A stretch of DNA of 64,000 nucleotides from Pseudodesulfovibrio sp. (GCA_016744135.1 JADGEX010000002.1:620001-684000); one strand, 5' to 3'. Shown: positions 15,163 to 24,984, numbered from the stretch's first letter. Notes: a model not told the origin generated them from the letters alone. Numbers and translations are program-made.

Positions 15163-15966
15163 TTATTGCGTCGTTTTCTTTTGGGCAAATTTGAGCATTT
15201 TGACGGCTTCGGCGAATTCCGGGTTGAGATCCACCGCCACTTGTGCGGATTGCGCCATTTTAGGCCATTTCTTCCAGTCGAAGTAGAGACGGCCCATGTT
15301 GTAGTGGAGATACTCGTCTTCGTTGGTCAGTGTCAGGGCCTTGAGATAGTACTTTTCAGCGGTTTCAAAGTCCTTCATTTTGCGCAGAACCATGCCGATG
15401 CGATTGTACAAGTGGATGGCGTTGGGGTCGTCCTTGAGGGCGTCGTCCAACATTTCATACGCTTCTTTGTATCGTCCTGCATTGAGATAGCGGTCAGCGA
15501 TGTCTGCCTTGAGGTCGGTATCCCCTCCAAAGTCGGTGACAAGCTGATTGAAGGTCGATGTGGCTTTATTCCAATCCTGACCATCCAGATGTTTCTGGCC
15601 TTCTTCAAGGGCAGCTTTTTTCTGCGTTAGAATGGCCTCCATGTCATCTTGGACCGATTCATTGAGAGCCTTTTGCAGTTCTTGCAATAGTTCACGCATG
15701 GCATCGAGCAGGGCACGTTCCTGCCCTGGTTCATAGCTTATGACTAAAGGATATATCTTACGGAGTTCGCCATCCGAGTTGAGCGCGTAGGTGACCTTGC
15801 GCAAGATATCTTCGAATTCTTCCCGTTCGTTTTTCAGGACTTGATTCTTGAGAAAAAGAATCAGGCCGTCATGAATAGCTTGAACAGCGGGCATGTATTT
15901 GCCCTTTTTCAGAAGAGTAGGGACGGAATTCATCTTCTTGCGTGATTTAATCAGATCCGTGGACAT
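15163..15966 (-). CDS. TPR repeat protein
   Basis: A soluble 267-aa protein without a signal peptide. Residues 1-110 are helical and charged (LKKGKYMPAVQAIHDGL). Residues about 110-260 hold about four tetratricopeptide repeats, the clearest being ADRYLNAGRYKEAYEMLDDA, IGMVLRKMKDFETAEKYYLK and MGRLYFDWKKWPKMAQSAQV. TPRs mediate protein contacts, and no enzymatic domain is present. It is the last gene of the carA-kdsB-waaA-ddl operon, 20 nt after carA, and stops at a bidirectional terminator. The partner is unknown. Confidence 0.75.
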   Translation of the reverse strand: MSTDLIKSRKKMNSVPTLLKKGKYMPAVQAIHDGLILFLKNQVLKNEREEFEDILRKVTYALNSDGELRKIYPLVISYEPGQERALLDAMRELLQELQKALNESVQDDMEAILTQKKAALEEGQKHLDGQDWNKATSTFNQLVTDFGGDTDLKADIADRYLNAGRYKEAYEMLDDALKDDPNAIHLYNRIGMVLRKMKDFETAEKYYLKALTLTNEDEYLHYNMGRLYFDWKKWPKMAQSAQVAVDLNPEFAEAVKMLKFAQKKTTQ

Positions 15967-15986
15967 ACTGTGATCCTGTTTGGGGT

Positions 15987-17111
15987 CTAAATTCCGGTAC
16001 TTTTCCGAACCATATCACGAAAACGAGCAAAGAAATAGCGGCTGTCGTGCGGTCCGGGACCTGCTTCGGGGTGATGTTGGATAGCCAAAAGCGGTTTTTC
16101 CTTGTGCCGGAAACCTTCCAGAGTGTCGTCATTGAGATTCTTGTGGGTGGGTTCCAGGAAGTCCAACCCTTCGATGTCAACGCAGAAACCGTGGTTCTGT
16201 GAAGAAATCTCAATCTTCTCAGTGTGCAGATCAATGACCGGATGGTTACAGCCGTGATGGCCGAACTTGAGTTTGAAAGTTTTGCCGCCCATGGCCAGAC
16301 CGAGAATTTGGTGGCCGAGGCAAATGCCTGCGATCGGGTATTCGTTGGACAGTTCCTTGGTGGCTTGGACTGCGGTTGCAACGGCAGCCGGATCGCCGGG
16401 GCCGTTGGATAGGAAGATTGCATCCGGTCCGAGTTCTCGTACCTGTGCCGCAGTGTAGTGCGAGGGCAGGACGATCATGTCGAAGCCTTCGGCAGCCATG
16501 AGGCGTAGGATGTTCCATTTGATGCCGAAATCGAACACGGCCAGCTTGGGGCCTTTGCCCGCCCATGCGAAATTCTTCATGTCGTCAATGTAAATCGGCT
16601 TGGTGCCGTCCCAGGTGTAAGGGCGGTCACAGGACACGCGGTCGGCCAGATTCAAACCTTCCATGTTTTCAATGGATTGGGCTTTTTTGACGAGTTCTTC
16701 GGGGTTGACGTCACCGGTGGCAATGTATCCACGCTGTGCGCCATGCAAACGCAAATGGCGTGTCAGGGCGCGGGTGTCGATGCCTTCGATACCCATAACA
16801 CCGACTTCGGTCAGATAGTCGGGCAGAGACATGGTGGATCGCCAGTTGCTCGGACGTTTGCAGCATTCCTTGACGATGAAGCCACCGACTTGGACCTTGT
16901 GGGATTCCACGTCCTCGGGGTTCACGCCGTAGTTACCAATAAGCGGATAGGTCATGGTGACCATCTGCCCGGTGTAGGATGGGTCGGTCAAAATCTCCTG
17001 ATAGCCGGTCATGCCGGTATTGAAGATAACTTCGCCGCTGGCTTCGCCCTGTCCGGTGAAACTCGTCCCCTTGAAAATGGTGCCGTCTTCGAGGGCAAGT
17101 ATCGCTTTCAT
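15987..17111 (-). CDS. carA: Carbamoyl-phosphate synthase small subunit
   Basis: The glutaminase subunit (374 aa). The N-terminal CPSase domain begins [15 protein letters not shown]. The C-terminal class I amidotransferase has nucleophile Cys264 in GICLGHQ and the His/Glu pair in HHPEAGPG. It supplies ammonia to CarB for carbamoyl phosphate, used for pyrimidines and arginine; carB is not here. I place the start at ATG 17109-17111, 8 nt after a GGAG; a TTG at 17114 is the alternative. The ATG overlaps the kdsB stop by 1 nt. Its presence among envelope genes is unusual. Confidence 0.92.
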   Translation of the reverse strand: MKAILALEDGTIFKGTSFTGQGEASGEVIFNTGMTGYQEILTDPSYTGQMVTMTYPLIGNYGVNPEDVESHKVQVGGFIVKECCKRPSNWRSTMSLPDYLTEVGVMGIEGIDTRALTRHLRLHGAQRGYIATGDVNPEELVKKAQSIENMEGLNLADRVSCDRPYTWDGTKPIYIDDMKNFAWAGKGPKLAVFDFGIKWNILRLMAAEGFDMIVLPSHYTAAQVRELGPDAIFLSNGPGDPAAVATAVQATKELSNEYPIAGICLGHQILGLAMGGKTFKLKFGHHGCNHPVIDLHTEKIEISSQNHGFCVDIEGLDFLEPTHKNLNDDTLEGFRHKEKPLLAIQHHPEAGPGPHDSRYFFARFRDMVRKSTGI

Positions 17112-17851
17112 CAATCGTTCTCCAGAATGTTCTTCACAGTTGCGAGATCGTTGGGCCTGTCCACGCCGTGGCAGGTGTGCCTTGTCTCAGTCACATAAAT
17201 ATCGATACCGTCTTCAAGCAGACGGAGTTGCTCCAGCTTTTCACGTTGTTCCAATGGGCTTGGTTCGAGACTGCCGAACCGCTCCAGAGCCTCCATGCGG
17301 AATGCGTACAGCCCGATGTGGAGAAGGAATCCGTGCATTTTTTCATCGCGATCATGGGGGACGAGGGAGCGAGAAAAGTAGAGTGCTCGTCCATTTTTTG
17401 CTCGAACAACCTTCACCCGATCGGGGGAGAGGGCTTCGTCTTCACCTATTGCTGTCGCCAGAGTGGTCACTCGGACGGTGCAGTCAGTGAAAGGAGTTAC
17501 AAGTTCGGTCAGCATAATCGGTTCCAGGCACGGTTCATCGCCCTGAATGTTGACCACCACGGCCTCGGAATCGATGTTGAGCTTCCGTGCGGCTTCCAAT
17601 ACCCGATCCGTTCCGCTGGAATGGTCGGTCCGGGTCATGACGACCGGCACGTTTAATTTTTCGGCTGCCTCGAATATGCGAGCATCGTCAGTTGCTAGGG
17701 TAACGCTTGTCATTTGAGGACATTGTGCGGCTCGGGAGTAGACGTGCCAGAACATGGGCATGCCTTTGATTTCAACCAGAGGTTTGCCGGGAAAGCGGGA
17801 GGATTCATACCTCGCCGGGATTATGCCGTGACATTCGGGAAATTCGCTCAT
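17111..17851 (-). CDS. kdsB: 3-deoxy-manno-octulosonate cytidylyltransferase
   Basis: CMP-KDO synthetase activating KDO for LPS. Hallmarks are [38 protein letters not shown], and [12 protein letters not shown] before [12 protein letters not shown]. From ATG 17849-17851 it has 246 aa, the normal family length. A longer frame from 17896 would overlap waaA and add 15 residues with no similarity. It starts 19 nt after waaA and overlaps carA by 1 nt. Confidence 0.92.
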   Translation of the reverse strand: MSEFPECHGIIPARYESSRFPGKPLVEIKGMPMFWHVYSRAAQCPQMTSVTLATDDARIFEAAEKLNVPVVMTRTDHSSGTDRVLEAARKLNIDSEAVVVNIQGDEPCLEPIMLTELVTPFTDCTVRVTTLATAIGEDEALSPDRVKVVRAKNGRALYFSRSLVPHDRDEKMHGFLLHIGLYAFRMEALERFGSLEPSPLEQREKLEQLRLLEDGIDIYVTETRHTCHGVDRPNDLATVKNILEND

Positions 17852-17870
17852 CTCGTTCCGTGGTGCGTTC

Positions 17871-19157
17871 TTAGTCTTTATTGAGAAAATCAGCAACCTG
17901 TTTGCAGACGGCTTTCGCGCCGCCCTTGTGGTTTGCTATATATTCTTTTGCCAGCTTGGCGACACTGCGTCGAGCAGGAGTTTTGTCCAGAATTGACATC
18001 AATGCGTTTTGTGCTGCTTGCCAATCTTTGGTTTCCACCGCCAGACCTGATTCAAAGATGTCTTTGCCGACCCAGGCGAAGTTCTTCCAGTGAGGGCCGG
18101 TAACCGGGGTCACGCCACAGGTCAGTGGCTCTAGGAAATTCTGTCCGCCGAGCGGGGCAAGGCTGCCGCCGACAAAGGCTGCTTGAGCCAATCCATAAGC
18201 CGGGACTAGTTCTCCGAAGGCATCCCAGAGAATGACAGTGCCGGGCAGGGCGGGGCCATTGAGACGAGATCTGTGTATCCAGTTCAACCCTGCTGAGTTC
18301 ATTGCCGTTTCCCATATTTTCATGTGGTGCATGTGTCGCGGGAATAGACCGAGAATTGTTGTGGGGCGTTCGCGCATGAGGCCAGCGGCCAACTTGGTTA
18401 CTTCCAGTTCTTCCTGTCGGCGCACTGAACCGAAAACGGTGAATGTACTTTTAGGTGAAATAAGGTTTTTGAGCGGGTTGTTTTTTCGGGCCATGGGAGC
18501 GGCATCCGCCATGCGGTCGAATTTGATGTTGGGCATGACCCAGACTTTTTCACGACCGAATAGCGTGCCGAATCGCCTGCCGTCAGCTTCGGATACGGCC
18601 ATGATCGTGTTTGGTGACACTGCACGAAATAGATCGGGCCATGTCAGATATCCAGCTAGGCTTTTGGTAGACATCCGCCCGTTGGCGAGCAGAATGTTCA
18701 CCTCGGATTTCTTGCATGCACTCAAGAAGCCGGGCCAGAGTTCCGTTTCAAGGATCAGGGCCAGCTTGGGACGTACATGATCGACTACGCGATCCATCAA
18801 ATCGGGATCATCAAAAGGGAAATACCATGGCTGAATCGCGAGTCCGGTCTTGCGTCCGTTGATGTCATCTGCGGCCCGAGATAAAGTCTCATATCCTTGC
18901 AGGGTGTTGGTGGTGACCAGCACACGCAGACTTTCAGAAAAGGGTGATTTGAGGTTTTTGAGCACTTCCCACGCCAAATATGCTTCTCCGCCACTGGCTG
19001 CCTGCATCCAGATGTGGGCCGGGGCGGGGAGGCCGCCGGACAGCGTGCGTTGTTCCCACCCATCCCGGAGGCGAGAGTTCAGCTTCAGGAGCGGTGTCGC
19101 GCACTTCCATCCCAGGCTGTATGCCTTCAGGGCCATGCTCACGGATGTCTGAACCAT
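17871..19157 (-). CDS. waaA: 3-deoxy-D-manno-octulosonic acid transferase
   Basis: A GT-B glycosyltransferase of 428 aa that adds KDO to lipid A precursors at the inner membrane. [17 protein letters not shown] near the N-terminus carries the catalytic Glu region, [11 protein letters not shown] and the C-terminal [19 protein letters not shown] are family signatures. The weakly hydrophobic N-terminus ([17 protein letters not shown]) may associate with the membrane. It starts 1 nt after ddl and precedes kdsB, which makes its CMP-KDO donor, so the pair is functionally linked. Confidence 0.88.
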   Translation of the reverse strand: MVQTSVSMALKAYSLGWKCATPLLKLNSRLRDGWEQRTLSGGLPAPAHIWMQAASGGEAYLAWEVLKNLKSPFSESLRVLVTTNTLQGYETLSRAADDINGRKTGLAIQPWYFPFDDPDLMDRVVDHVRPKLALILETELWPGFLSACKKSEVNILLANGRMSTKSLAGYLTWPDLFRAVSPNTIMAVSEADGRRFGTLFGREKVWVMPNIKFDRMADAAPMARKNNPLKNLISPKSTFTVFGSVRRQEELEVTKLAAGLMRERPTTILGLFPRHMHHMKIWETAMNSAGLNWIHRSRLNGPALPGTVILWDAFGELVPAYGLAQAAFVGGSLAPLGGQNFLEPLTCGVTPVTGPHWKNFAWVGKDIFESGLAVETKDWQAAQNALMSILDKTPARRSVAKLAKEYIANHKGGAKAVCKQVADFLNKD

Positions 19158-19158
19158 A

Positions 19159-20073
19159 TTAGTGTGTCCTCGTTTCCATGCCCAGTCGGATGAGTTCGGC
19201 TATAAGGTCAGTGAAAGAAAGGCCGATGTTGGCCGCGGCACGAGGCAGCAGGCTCGTTGGGGTCATGCCGGGCAAGGTATTGACCTCCAGCAGAAAAGCT
19301 TCGCCTTTTTTCGTGACCATGAAATCACCTCGACTGTATCCTGTGAGACCTAGCGCGGCGTGTGCCGTTACCATCTGTTGCTGAATGGATTTGGTGAGAG
19401 TTTCGTCAACGGGTGCCGGACAGATTTCCTCTGCTCCATCAGCCGCGTATTTGTTTTCGTAGTCAAAGAAATCGGCGTCACTTTTGGGCTTGATCATTAT
19501 CAGTGGAAGCGGACGGTCGCCGAGCATACCGCATGTCAGTTCCACACCGGGAATGAATGACTCCACTAAAGCGGACTGACACATGGAAAAGACCTTATCA
19601 AGTGCTGCCGGGAAATCTTCAATGCGTTTGACCAGCGACATGCCGAGGCTGGAACCGCCCTTGTTTGGTTTTACGAAAACCGGGAGGTTCAGTTTAAGCT
19701 GTGCTTCTCGGCCTTGAGTGGGAGTGACGATCTGCCAGTCTGGTGTTTTAATGCCCTTATCTTCGAAGACTTCTTTGGACGCAGCTTTGTTCAGGGCTAG
19801 GTATGACGCGGCGGGACCGGCTCCTTGATATGGGCAGCTTGCCTTGTCGAGCACCGCTTGTACTAATCCGTCTTCACCTGGAGTGCCGTGCAGGTTGATG
19901 AACGCAAAGTCCGCCTGTTTGGCTGTTGCCAATAGGTTTTTGAAATCATCAGCAGGGTCGAAGAAGGAAACGTCGTGACCGAGTTCGTCCAGGGCCATTC
20001 GAATCTTGGCAGCGCCGGACAGGGAAACTTCCCGTTCGTCAGACCAGCCGCCAGCTATCAAAATCACATGCAT
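19159..20073 (-). CDS. ddl: D-alanine--D-alanine ligase
   Basis: An ATP-grasp ligase of 304 aa that forms the D-Ala-D-Ala dipeptide of peptidoglycan. GGWSDEREVSLSG (N-terminal), HGTPGEDGLVQAVLD, PVFVKPNKGGSSLGM, RGDFMV and LEVNTLPGMTPTSLLPRAA are the canonical binding segments. The N-terminal WSDER replaces the more usual SaERE-type motif. The 5' end overlaps the HD gene by 35 nt in another frame. It is followed after 1 nt by waaA, so cell-wall and LPS genes share a transcript. Confidence 0.92.
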   Translation of the reverse strand: MHVILIAGGWSDEREVSLSGAAKIRMALDELGHDVSFFDPADDFKNLLATAKQADFAFINLHGTPGEDGLVQAVLDKASCPYQGAGPAASYLALNKAASKEVFEDKGIKTPDWQIVTPTQGREAQLKLNLPVFVKPNKGGSSLGMSLVKRIEDFPAALDKVFSMCQSALVESFIPGVELTCGMLGDRPLPLIMIKPKSDADFFDYENKYAADGAEEICPAPVDETLTKSIQQQMVTAHAALGLTGYSRGDFMVTKKGEAFLLEVNTLPGMTPTSLLPRAAANIGLSFTDLIAELIRLGMETRTH

Positions 20074-20680
20074 TCAAGTCCACCTTGAGCGTATCGCATA
20101 AAAGTTTTTCCAGAGTGAGGGCCTGTTCTTCGGTGGCTTTGATCCTGTCCATGAGGTTCAGGGGGATGCCGTACCGTTTGATAAGGTCCTTGAACCGTTC
20201 TTCGATGGAGACAAGTTCGGTATGGTTAACGCGTTTGTCTGCATAAATCACGGCCAGTGGGGTGAAGTATTTTTCAAGATCCAGTTCGAACGGCCAGTAG
20301 ACATGGTGTGTGACCCCCGAAGCAATGGTCGGGTTGTTGGTCAGTTCCATGGCCCAGGCTCCACCGAGCTGGCTATGGTTGCCGCCGTGAAGGATGCAGT
20401 AGGTCTTGGCGATATCATGCAGCAGGGCCGACGCACGGACGGTGGCAACATCCACGGGCAGACCGACATCTTTGGCGTGATGAGCCATGAAGGTCGCGAT
20501 GTTGGCAACCTTCGTGCTGTGTTCTGCCACGTTTTCCAGCATGTCGTATCGAGCCCAGTACTCTGCGCAACGCGCATCGTTCGGGACGGCGAGTGTTGGG
20601 TCAAACACCATGCCCGGAGGTGGTGTGAGTGGCGAGCCGTATTGTTCTGCGGCGATATCGGAAGTGTCTTTTTCGCTCAT
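20039..20680 (-). CDS. HD-domain phosphohydrolase
   Basis: A 213-aa protein with an HD metal-binding set: EHSTKVANIA, ALLHDIAKTYC (the HD pair) and GVTHHVYW, then YADKRVNH. These match an HD/YqeK- or YfbR-like hydrolase of a nucleotide or cyclic nucleotide. The N-terminal 30 residues are proline-rich and probably disordered. It is the first gene of a minus-strand operon with ddl, waaA, kdsB, carA and TPR, and overlaps ddl by 35 nt. The substrate is not deducible. Confidence 0.75.
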   Translation of the reverse strand: MSEKDTSDIAAEQYGSPLTPPPGMVFDPTLAVPNDARCAEYWARYDMLENVAEHSTKVANIATFMAHHAKDVGLPVDVATVRASALLHDIAKTYCILHGGNHSQLGGAWAMELTNNPTIASGVTHHVYWPFELDLEKYFTPLAVIYADKRVNHTELVSIEERFKDLIKRYGIPLNLMDRIKATEEQALTLEKLLCDTLKVDLNACDFDSWRLV

Positions 20681-20837
20681 GATTCGGCGGCGTGAAAATT
20701 GTTTCAGTTGGGGGGCTGCGTCAGTGCAACCTCTTTAAATTACCTACCAGTACGTTGAGAAAAAATAAAGCTGATGCATAGAATAAAAAAAAGGGATCAT
20801 TGAATAGCGAGGCCAGAGATATCTCCCTTCTATCGTA

Positions 20838-21557
20838 ATGTCTCTCATGGTATGCTATGTAAAAAGTACAGAAAACCATAAGTTGGTTGTCATGGTATAT
20901 TTACAAATTGTTTTCGCCCTTACAAGTGTGTGCATCGCGGGCATTGCCTGGGTGATGTGGCGTATATATAAACGGCATCGGCTGCCGGGTGTCAATTGGT
21001 GGGCTTACGGAAGTGGGGCCATTGCCTTGACTACTTTGTTGTCTGCAATCAGTGAATATGTCGGCGAGTGGGCAAGGGCTGTGATCGCCCATGTCCTTTT
21101 GGTCGGCGGTTTCGGTGCTATTTGGATGGGGACACAGCTGTTTTTTGGCCGGAAGTTGGGGAGATGGTGTTTTATCGCTTTTGATTGTTTTCTAATTACT
21201 CTTTGTATCGTCTTTTTTTGGTATTGGCTTATTAACCCTGCGTATCAGCTGCGTCTTGCTATGGGATGTGTATTGCTGCTGTTGATATCCCTCGCCATTT
21301 CCCAGACCTTTTTTGCCTTTAGAGTGGGGCAGAGAGCTGTCACCGCGGCCGGCATATATTACAGCGCATTTGCTTTCATTAATGGATTGCGAACTGTCCA
21401 CATCCTCTTGTTCCCAGAGCCGGACGCCTATTTTTTATCTGGTATGAGTGCAAAGATACTTATGTCATTAATGATTCCCATTCTTCTTGCTGCAATGACG
21501 GCACAGCTTTTTATACTTCGGCGCGAGATTTATTCTTCCAGCGAGAGGGAAGAATGA
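20838..21557 (+). CDS. Putative integral membrane protein, orphan 7TM-like module
   Basis: A protein of up to 239 aa with about seven hydrophobic helices, for example VYLQIVFALTSVCIAGIAW, FIAFDCFLITLCIVFFWYW and ILMSLMIPILLAAMTAQL, and a short charged tail ending REEIYSS-like (RREIYSSSEREE). The layout recalls membrane sensor modules that precede GGDEF domains, but the frame stops right after the last helix. No output domain is found in the following 145 nt. The start is uncertain: ATG 20838 or ATG 20892 (residue 19), neither with a strong ribosome-binding site. I do not recognise the family. Confidence 0.6.
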   Translation: MSLMVCYVKSTENHKLVVMVYLQIVFALTSVCIAGIAWVMWRIYKRHRLPGVNWWAYGSGAIALTTLLSAISEYVGEWARAVIAHVLLVGGFGAIWMGTQLFFGRKLGRWCFIAFDCFLITLCIVFFWYWLINPAYQLRLAMGCVLLLLISLAISQTFFAFRVGQRAVTAAGIYYSAFAFINGLRTVHILLFPEPDAYFLSGMSAKILMSLMIPILLAAMTAQLFILRREIYSSSEREE

Positions 21558-21634
21558 GCATTAAATAATGTTAATGTATGAATACCCGTTCCGGCGTTCT
21601 TCCGATAGAGTTGGTTTTTCATTTGCCCCCATCT

Positions 21635-21663
21635 TTGAGAAGGTATATGACTGTCGCTAATCT
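21635..21663 (+). promoter_or_regulatory. Candidate promoter of hypDE
   Basis: TTGAGA (21635-21640) and TAATCT (21658-21663) are 17 nt apart, about 40 nt before the hypD start. Consensus matches are five and four of six. Confidence 0.4.
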
Positions 21664-21702
21664 CTATGAAATTGACCCACCAATACCATAAAGGATCATG
21701 AT

Positions 21703-22797
21703 TTGAGCTTCGAATTCTTGGAAAAATTCCGCGACCCTGAACTGTGCAGGAAAATGCTGGACAGAATGGAGGCCGAGCTTGAGAGCGACCTTCGTTTCAT
21801 GGAAGTTTGCGGCACGCATACAGTGGCTATTTTTCAGAGCGGACTGCGTTCGCTCCTCCCCAAGAAAATCGTGCATCTGAGCGGCCCTGGCTGCCCAGTT
21901 TGCGTGACCCACGAGTCCGAGGTGAATGCCTTTCTGGATCTCGCGGCTAACGAACGCGTCATTATGGCGACATTCGGCGATCTCATGCGCGTTCCCGGCG
22001 ACAATGGACGCAACTTGAAGAAAGCCGTGGCTGACGGTGCTCGGGTGAAGGTGGTTTATTCTCCCTTCGATACCTTGAAGCTGGCAAAAGAGAACCCCGA
22101 CGATCTCGTGGTGTTCATCGGCGTTGGTTTCGAAACGACAGCACCGACCATCGCCGCCACCATGAAAATGGCGCGTCAGCAGGGCATCAAAAACCTGCGT
22201 ATTCTTTGTTTTCACAAGACCGTGCCCCTGGCTCTGGATGCATTGTTGTCTGACGAAGCCATCAATGTGGACGGTTTTATTTTGCCCGGTCACGTCTCTG
22301 CCATTATTGGGACAAAGCCTTACGAGTTTATTGCGGAGAAATATAATAAATCCGCTGTGGTCACAGGGTTTGAACCGTTGGATATCCTCCAATCTCTGAA
22401 TCAGATGATTGATTGGCGCAAAAAGGGTGAGGCTCATGTGGTCAATAACTATACCCGCATCGTGGGTGAAAACGGTAACACCAAGGCCGTTGAGATCATG
22501 TATGAGGTTTTCGAACCCACCGACGCCTTATGGCGCGGTATAGGGCTTATTCCCGGTTCTGGTCTGGAAATCAGGGCTGAATGGGAAGAATTCGACGCCA
22601 AGAAAGAATTCGGTATCACCATTGAAGATTGTGCCCCTCTCAAGGGATGCAAATGCGGTGACATACTTAAAGGTATCAAGCAGCCCGACGAATGTCCGCT
22701 CTTCGGCAAACCGTGTACTCCGGCCAACCCGGTCGGTCCCTGTATGGTTTCCACCGAGGGCAGTTGTGCTGCATATTACAAATACAAACTGGATTAG
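21703..22797 (+). CDS. hypD: Hydrogenase maturation protein HypD
   Basis: A 364-aa iron-sulfur protein that, with HypC, carries the Fe(CN)2CO unit of [NiFe] hydrogenase. Conserved segments are FMEVCGTHT, HLSGPGCPVCVT and GVGFETTAPTIA. A C-terminal cysteine cluster (DCAPLKGCKCGD, ECPLFGKPC, GPCMVS, GSCAAY) should hold the [4Fe-4S]. Translation starts at TTG, with AAGGA 7 nt upstream; the nearby ATG at 21698 is out of frame and stops at once. It is followed 2 nt later by hypE; hypC and hydrogenase genes are not in the window. Confidence 0.93.
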   Translation: MSFEFLEKFRDPELCRKMLDRMEAELESDLRFMEVCGTHTVAIFQSGLRSLLPKKIVHLSGPGCPVCVTHESEVNAFLDLAANERVIMATFGDLMRVPGDNGRNLKKAVADGARVKVVYSPFDTLKLAKENPDDLVVFIGVGFETTAPTIAATMKMARQQGIKNLRILCFHKTVPLALDALLSDEAINVDGFILPGHVSAIIGTKPYEFIAEKYNKSAVVTGFEPLDILQSLNQMIDWRKKGEAHVVNNYTRIVGENGNTKAVEIMYEVFEPTDALWRGIGLIPGSGLEIRAEWEEFDAKKEFGITIEDCAPLKGCKCGDILKGIKQPDECPLFGKPCTPANPVGPCMVSTEGSCAAYYKYKLD

Positions 22798-22799
22798 CC

Positions 22800-23804
22800 A
22801 TGTCTGATAAAGTACTTCTCGATTACGGCAGTGGAGGACGCGCTTCACAGCGCCTCATTTCCCAGCTCTTTCTGGGCCATTTCGGCAACGATGAACTGAA
22901 CCGCCTCAATGATGCTGCGGAATTGTCCATGTCCGGTCGGCTGGCCATGTCCACCGATTCCTTTACCGTGGACCCCATTTTCTTCCCCGGTGGGAATATT
23001 GGTTCCTTGGCTGTACACGGTACGGTCAACGACGTCGCCATGATGGGTGCCATTCCCCGATACATGACCTGCGGGTATATTATCGAAGAAGGCTTGCCCA
23101 TGGATGATCTTGAAAAGATCGTCGAAGCCATGGGTGAAGCTGTACGACATGCCGGCGTGTCCATCGTTTCCGGCGATACCAAGGTTGTCCCCAAGGGGGC
23201 GGTAGACAAGATTTTTATCAATACCACAGGGGTTGGTGACATTATCGTGGACCCGGCTCCCAGCGGTGACGCTGCCCGGTCCGGTGACGCTGTGCTCATT
23301 TCAGGTACCATCGGTGATCACGGTCTGACCATTCTCGGTACTCGTGAAGGCCTTGAATTTGAGGCCGATGTTCAGTCCGATTCCGCAGCCCTCAACCATT
23401 TGCTCGTAAAAATGGTACAGGAACTGCCCGAAGTACACGTCATGCGTGATCCTACTCGTGGCGGTCTGGCAACGACGTTGAACGAGATTACCATCAGTTC
23501 CAACGTCTGTTGCGAATTGCAGGAGAACGACATCCCGGTTCGGCCTGAGGTCAAGGGCGGTTGTTCCATTCTTGGTCTCGATCCGTTGTATCTTGCCAAC
23601 GAAGGCAAGTTCATTTGCATTTTGCCCGAGGAGCATGCCGAAAAGGCCCTTGAGATCATGCGCGCTGATCCGCTCGGTCAGGATGCCTGTCGTATCGGCA
23701 CCATGACCGACGCCAACCCTGGTAAGGTCGTGCTCGTCACACAGCTCGGCGGTAAGCGCCTGCTGGGTATGCTCGAAGGCGAGCAGTTGCCGAGAATTTG
23801 TTAG
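22800..23804 (+). CDS. hypE: Hydrogenase maturation protein HypE
   Basis: The 334-aa carbamoyl dehydratase that turns carbamoyl from HypF into the cyanide ligand on its C-terminal cysteine. It begins MSDKVLLDYGSGGRASQ, has RDPTRGGLATTLNEI of the PurM-like fold, and ends in the catalytic PRIC. An in-frame extension to 22692 overlaps hypD and lacks similarity, so ATG 22800 is the start. HypD and HypE are adjacent and presumably act in the same maturation complex. Confidence 0.94.
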   Translation: MSDKVLLDYGSGGRASQRLISQLFLGHFGNDELNRLNDAAELSMSGRLAMSTDSFTVDPIFFPGGNIGSLAVHGTVNDVAMMGAIPRYMTCGYIIEEGLPMDDLEKIVEAMGEAVRHAGVSIVSGDTKVVPKGAVDKIFINTTGVGDIIVDPAPSGDAARSGDAVLISGTIGDHGLTILGTREGLEFEADVQSDSAALNHLLVKMVQELPEVHVMRDPTRGGLATTLNEITISSNVCCELQENDIPVRPEVKGGCSILGLDPLYLANEGKFICILPEEHAEKALEIMRADPLGQDACRIGTMTDANPGKVVLVTQLGGKRLLGMLEGEQLPRIC

Positions 23805-23827
23805 TTGAACAGCGAATTAATGAATGT

Positions 23828-23862
23828 AAAAAAAGGCCTCCGGGAAACCGGGGGCCTTTTTT
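23828..23862. terminator. Bidirectional terminator between hypE and cheV
   Basis: A 9-bp stem GGCCTCCGG/CCGGGGGCC with a GAAA loop, flanked by A7 and T6, serves hypE on plus and the convergent cheV gene on minus. Confidence 0.85.
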
Positions 23863-23908
23863 GTTTGGTAAGTTGAGGGTTCTTAATCCGCCGGAGGTAT
23901 ACCAGTCG

Positions 23909-24922
23909 CTAGCGTAAGGCTCTTTGGCGATCCTGTATGAGTGAGGCTGCTTTTTGTGCAAGATAGGTGATTTCGGGCTTGGATACTTGATCGTCTGCGC
24001 CGACGGTTTCGCCTCGGTGTCTGAGTTTCTCGGTAATGAGCGAGGAGAAGAGGATGACCGGTAAGTCTTGGAGGATCGGGTCTTCTTTGATTTTTTTTGT
24101 AAGATGATGACCGTCCATCATGGGCATCTCGATATCTGAGACAATGACCTGAACGTAGTCTGTGATAGGACGGTTATCCAAGGCGGCCAGCCGCTTGTAT
24201 TCCTTGAGTTGTTCCCAACATTCCCGACCGTTGTTGGTTTTTTCGACGCGGAAACCGGCCTGACCAAGCATGTCGCGAATCATTTCTCGAATGAGCGGGG
24301 AGTCGTCGGCGATGAGCGCTTTGTATCCGGCGGCGTCGTCGAATTCGACGTTGTCGTCAAATCGTAGCCGCATGTCCGGGTTGAGTTCGGAAACGATGCG
24401 TTCGAGATCGAGAATAAAGACTATACGGTCATCGAATTTGACCACGCCGGTAATGGAGTCGGAGGACAAGGCTGAGACGTATTTGTTTGGGGCTTCGACG
24501 TCTTCCCAGGAAATGCGGTGAATGCGGGTGACGCCGGAAACCATGAAGGCAGACGTGACCTGATTGAATTCAGTGACAATGATCTTGGGCGGTTCGTTTT
24601 CGACACGTTTTTTCTTGAGCCAGATACAGAGGTCGAGCAACGGGATGATTCGGGAGCGGAGGTTGAATGCGCCGAGCACTGAATCATGGGAAGTCTCAGG
24701 CATCTCGGTGACTTCTGGCTTTCGGATGATTTCAAGGACTTTGGCGACATTGACGCCGTAATACCCTTTGCGGCTGGGTATCCGTCCTTTATCGTGCTCC
24801 AGATCTTCTTGATTTAACTCGGCTTGATCGTCTTCCTTGGGTTCTTCCTCAAGGTAGAATTCCACAATTTCGAGTTCATTGGTTCCGGCCTCTAGCAGAA
24901 TGTCGGTCGACTCAGTGGCCAT
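23909..24922 (-). CDS. cheV: CheV-type chemotaxis coupling protein (CheW-receiver)
   Basis: A 337-aa protein. Residues 1-185 form a CheW-like domain (YYGVNVAKVLEIIR, LGAFNLRSRIIPLLDL, GVVKFDDRIVFILDLE). Residues about 205-335 form a receiver with acidic residues at ALIADDSP, the phospho-acceptor in VIVSDIEMPMMDG and Lys in DQVSKPE. CheV couples receptors to CheA and its phosphorylation tunes adaptation. The CheW part carries a roughly 28-residue acidic insertion (EEEPKEDDQ..., about residues 24-52) between the first two strands. It stands alone, convergent with hypE. Confidence 0.88.
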   Translation of the reverse strand: MATESTDILLEAGTNELEIVEFYLEEEPKEDDQAELNQEDLEHDKGRIPSRKGYYGVNVAKVLEIIRKPEVTEMPETSHDSVLGAFNLRSRIIPLLDLCIWLKKKRVENEPPKIIVTEFNQVTSAFMVSGVTRIHRISWEDVEAPNKYVSALSSDSITGVVKFDDRIVFILDLERIVSELNPDMRLRFDDNVEFDDAAGYKALIADDSPLIREMIRDMLGQAGFRVEKTNNGRECWEQLKEYKRLAALDNRPITDYVQVIVSDIEMPMMDGHHLTKKIKEDPILQDLPVILFSSLITEKLRHRGETVGADDQVSKPEITYLAQKAASLIQDRQRALR

Positions 24923-24984
24923 GGAGATACCGCTTCCTTGTCAAAAGTATGAAATTATTCAGGGCAGTGGAGATTATGTAAACC

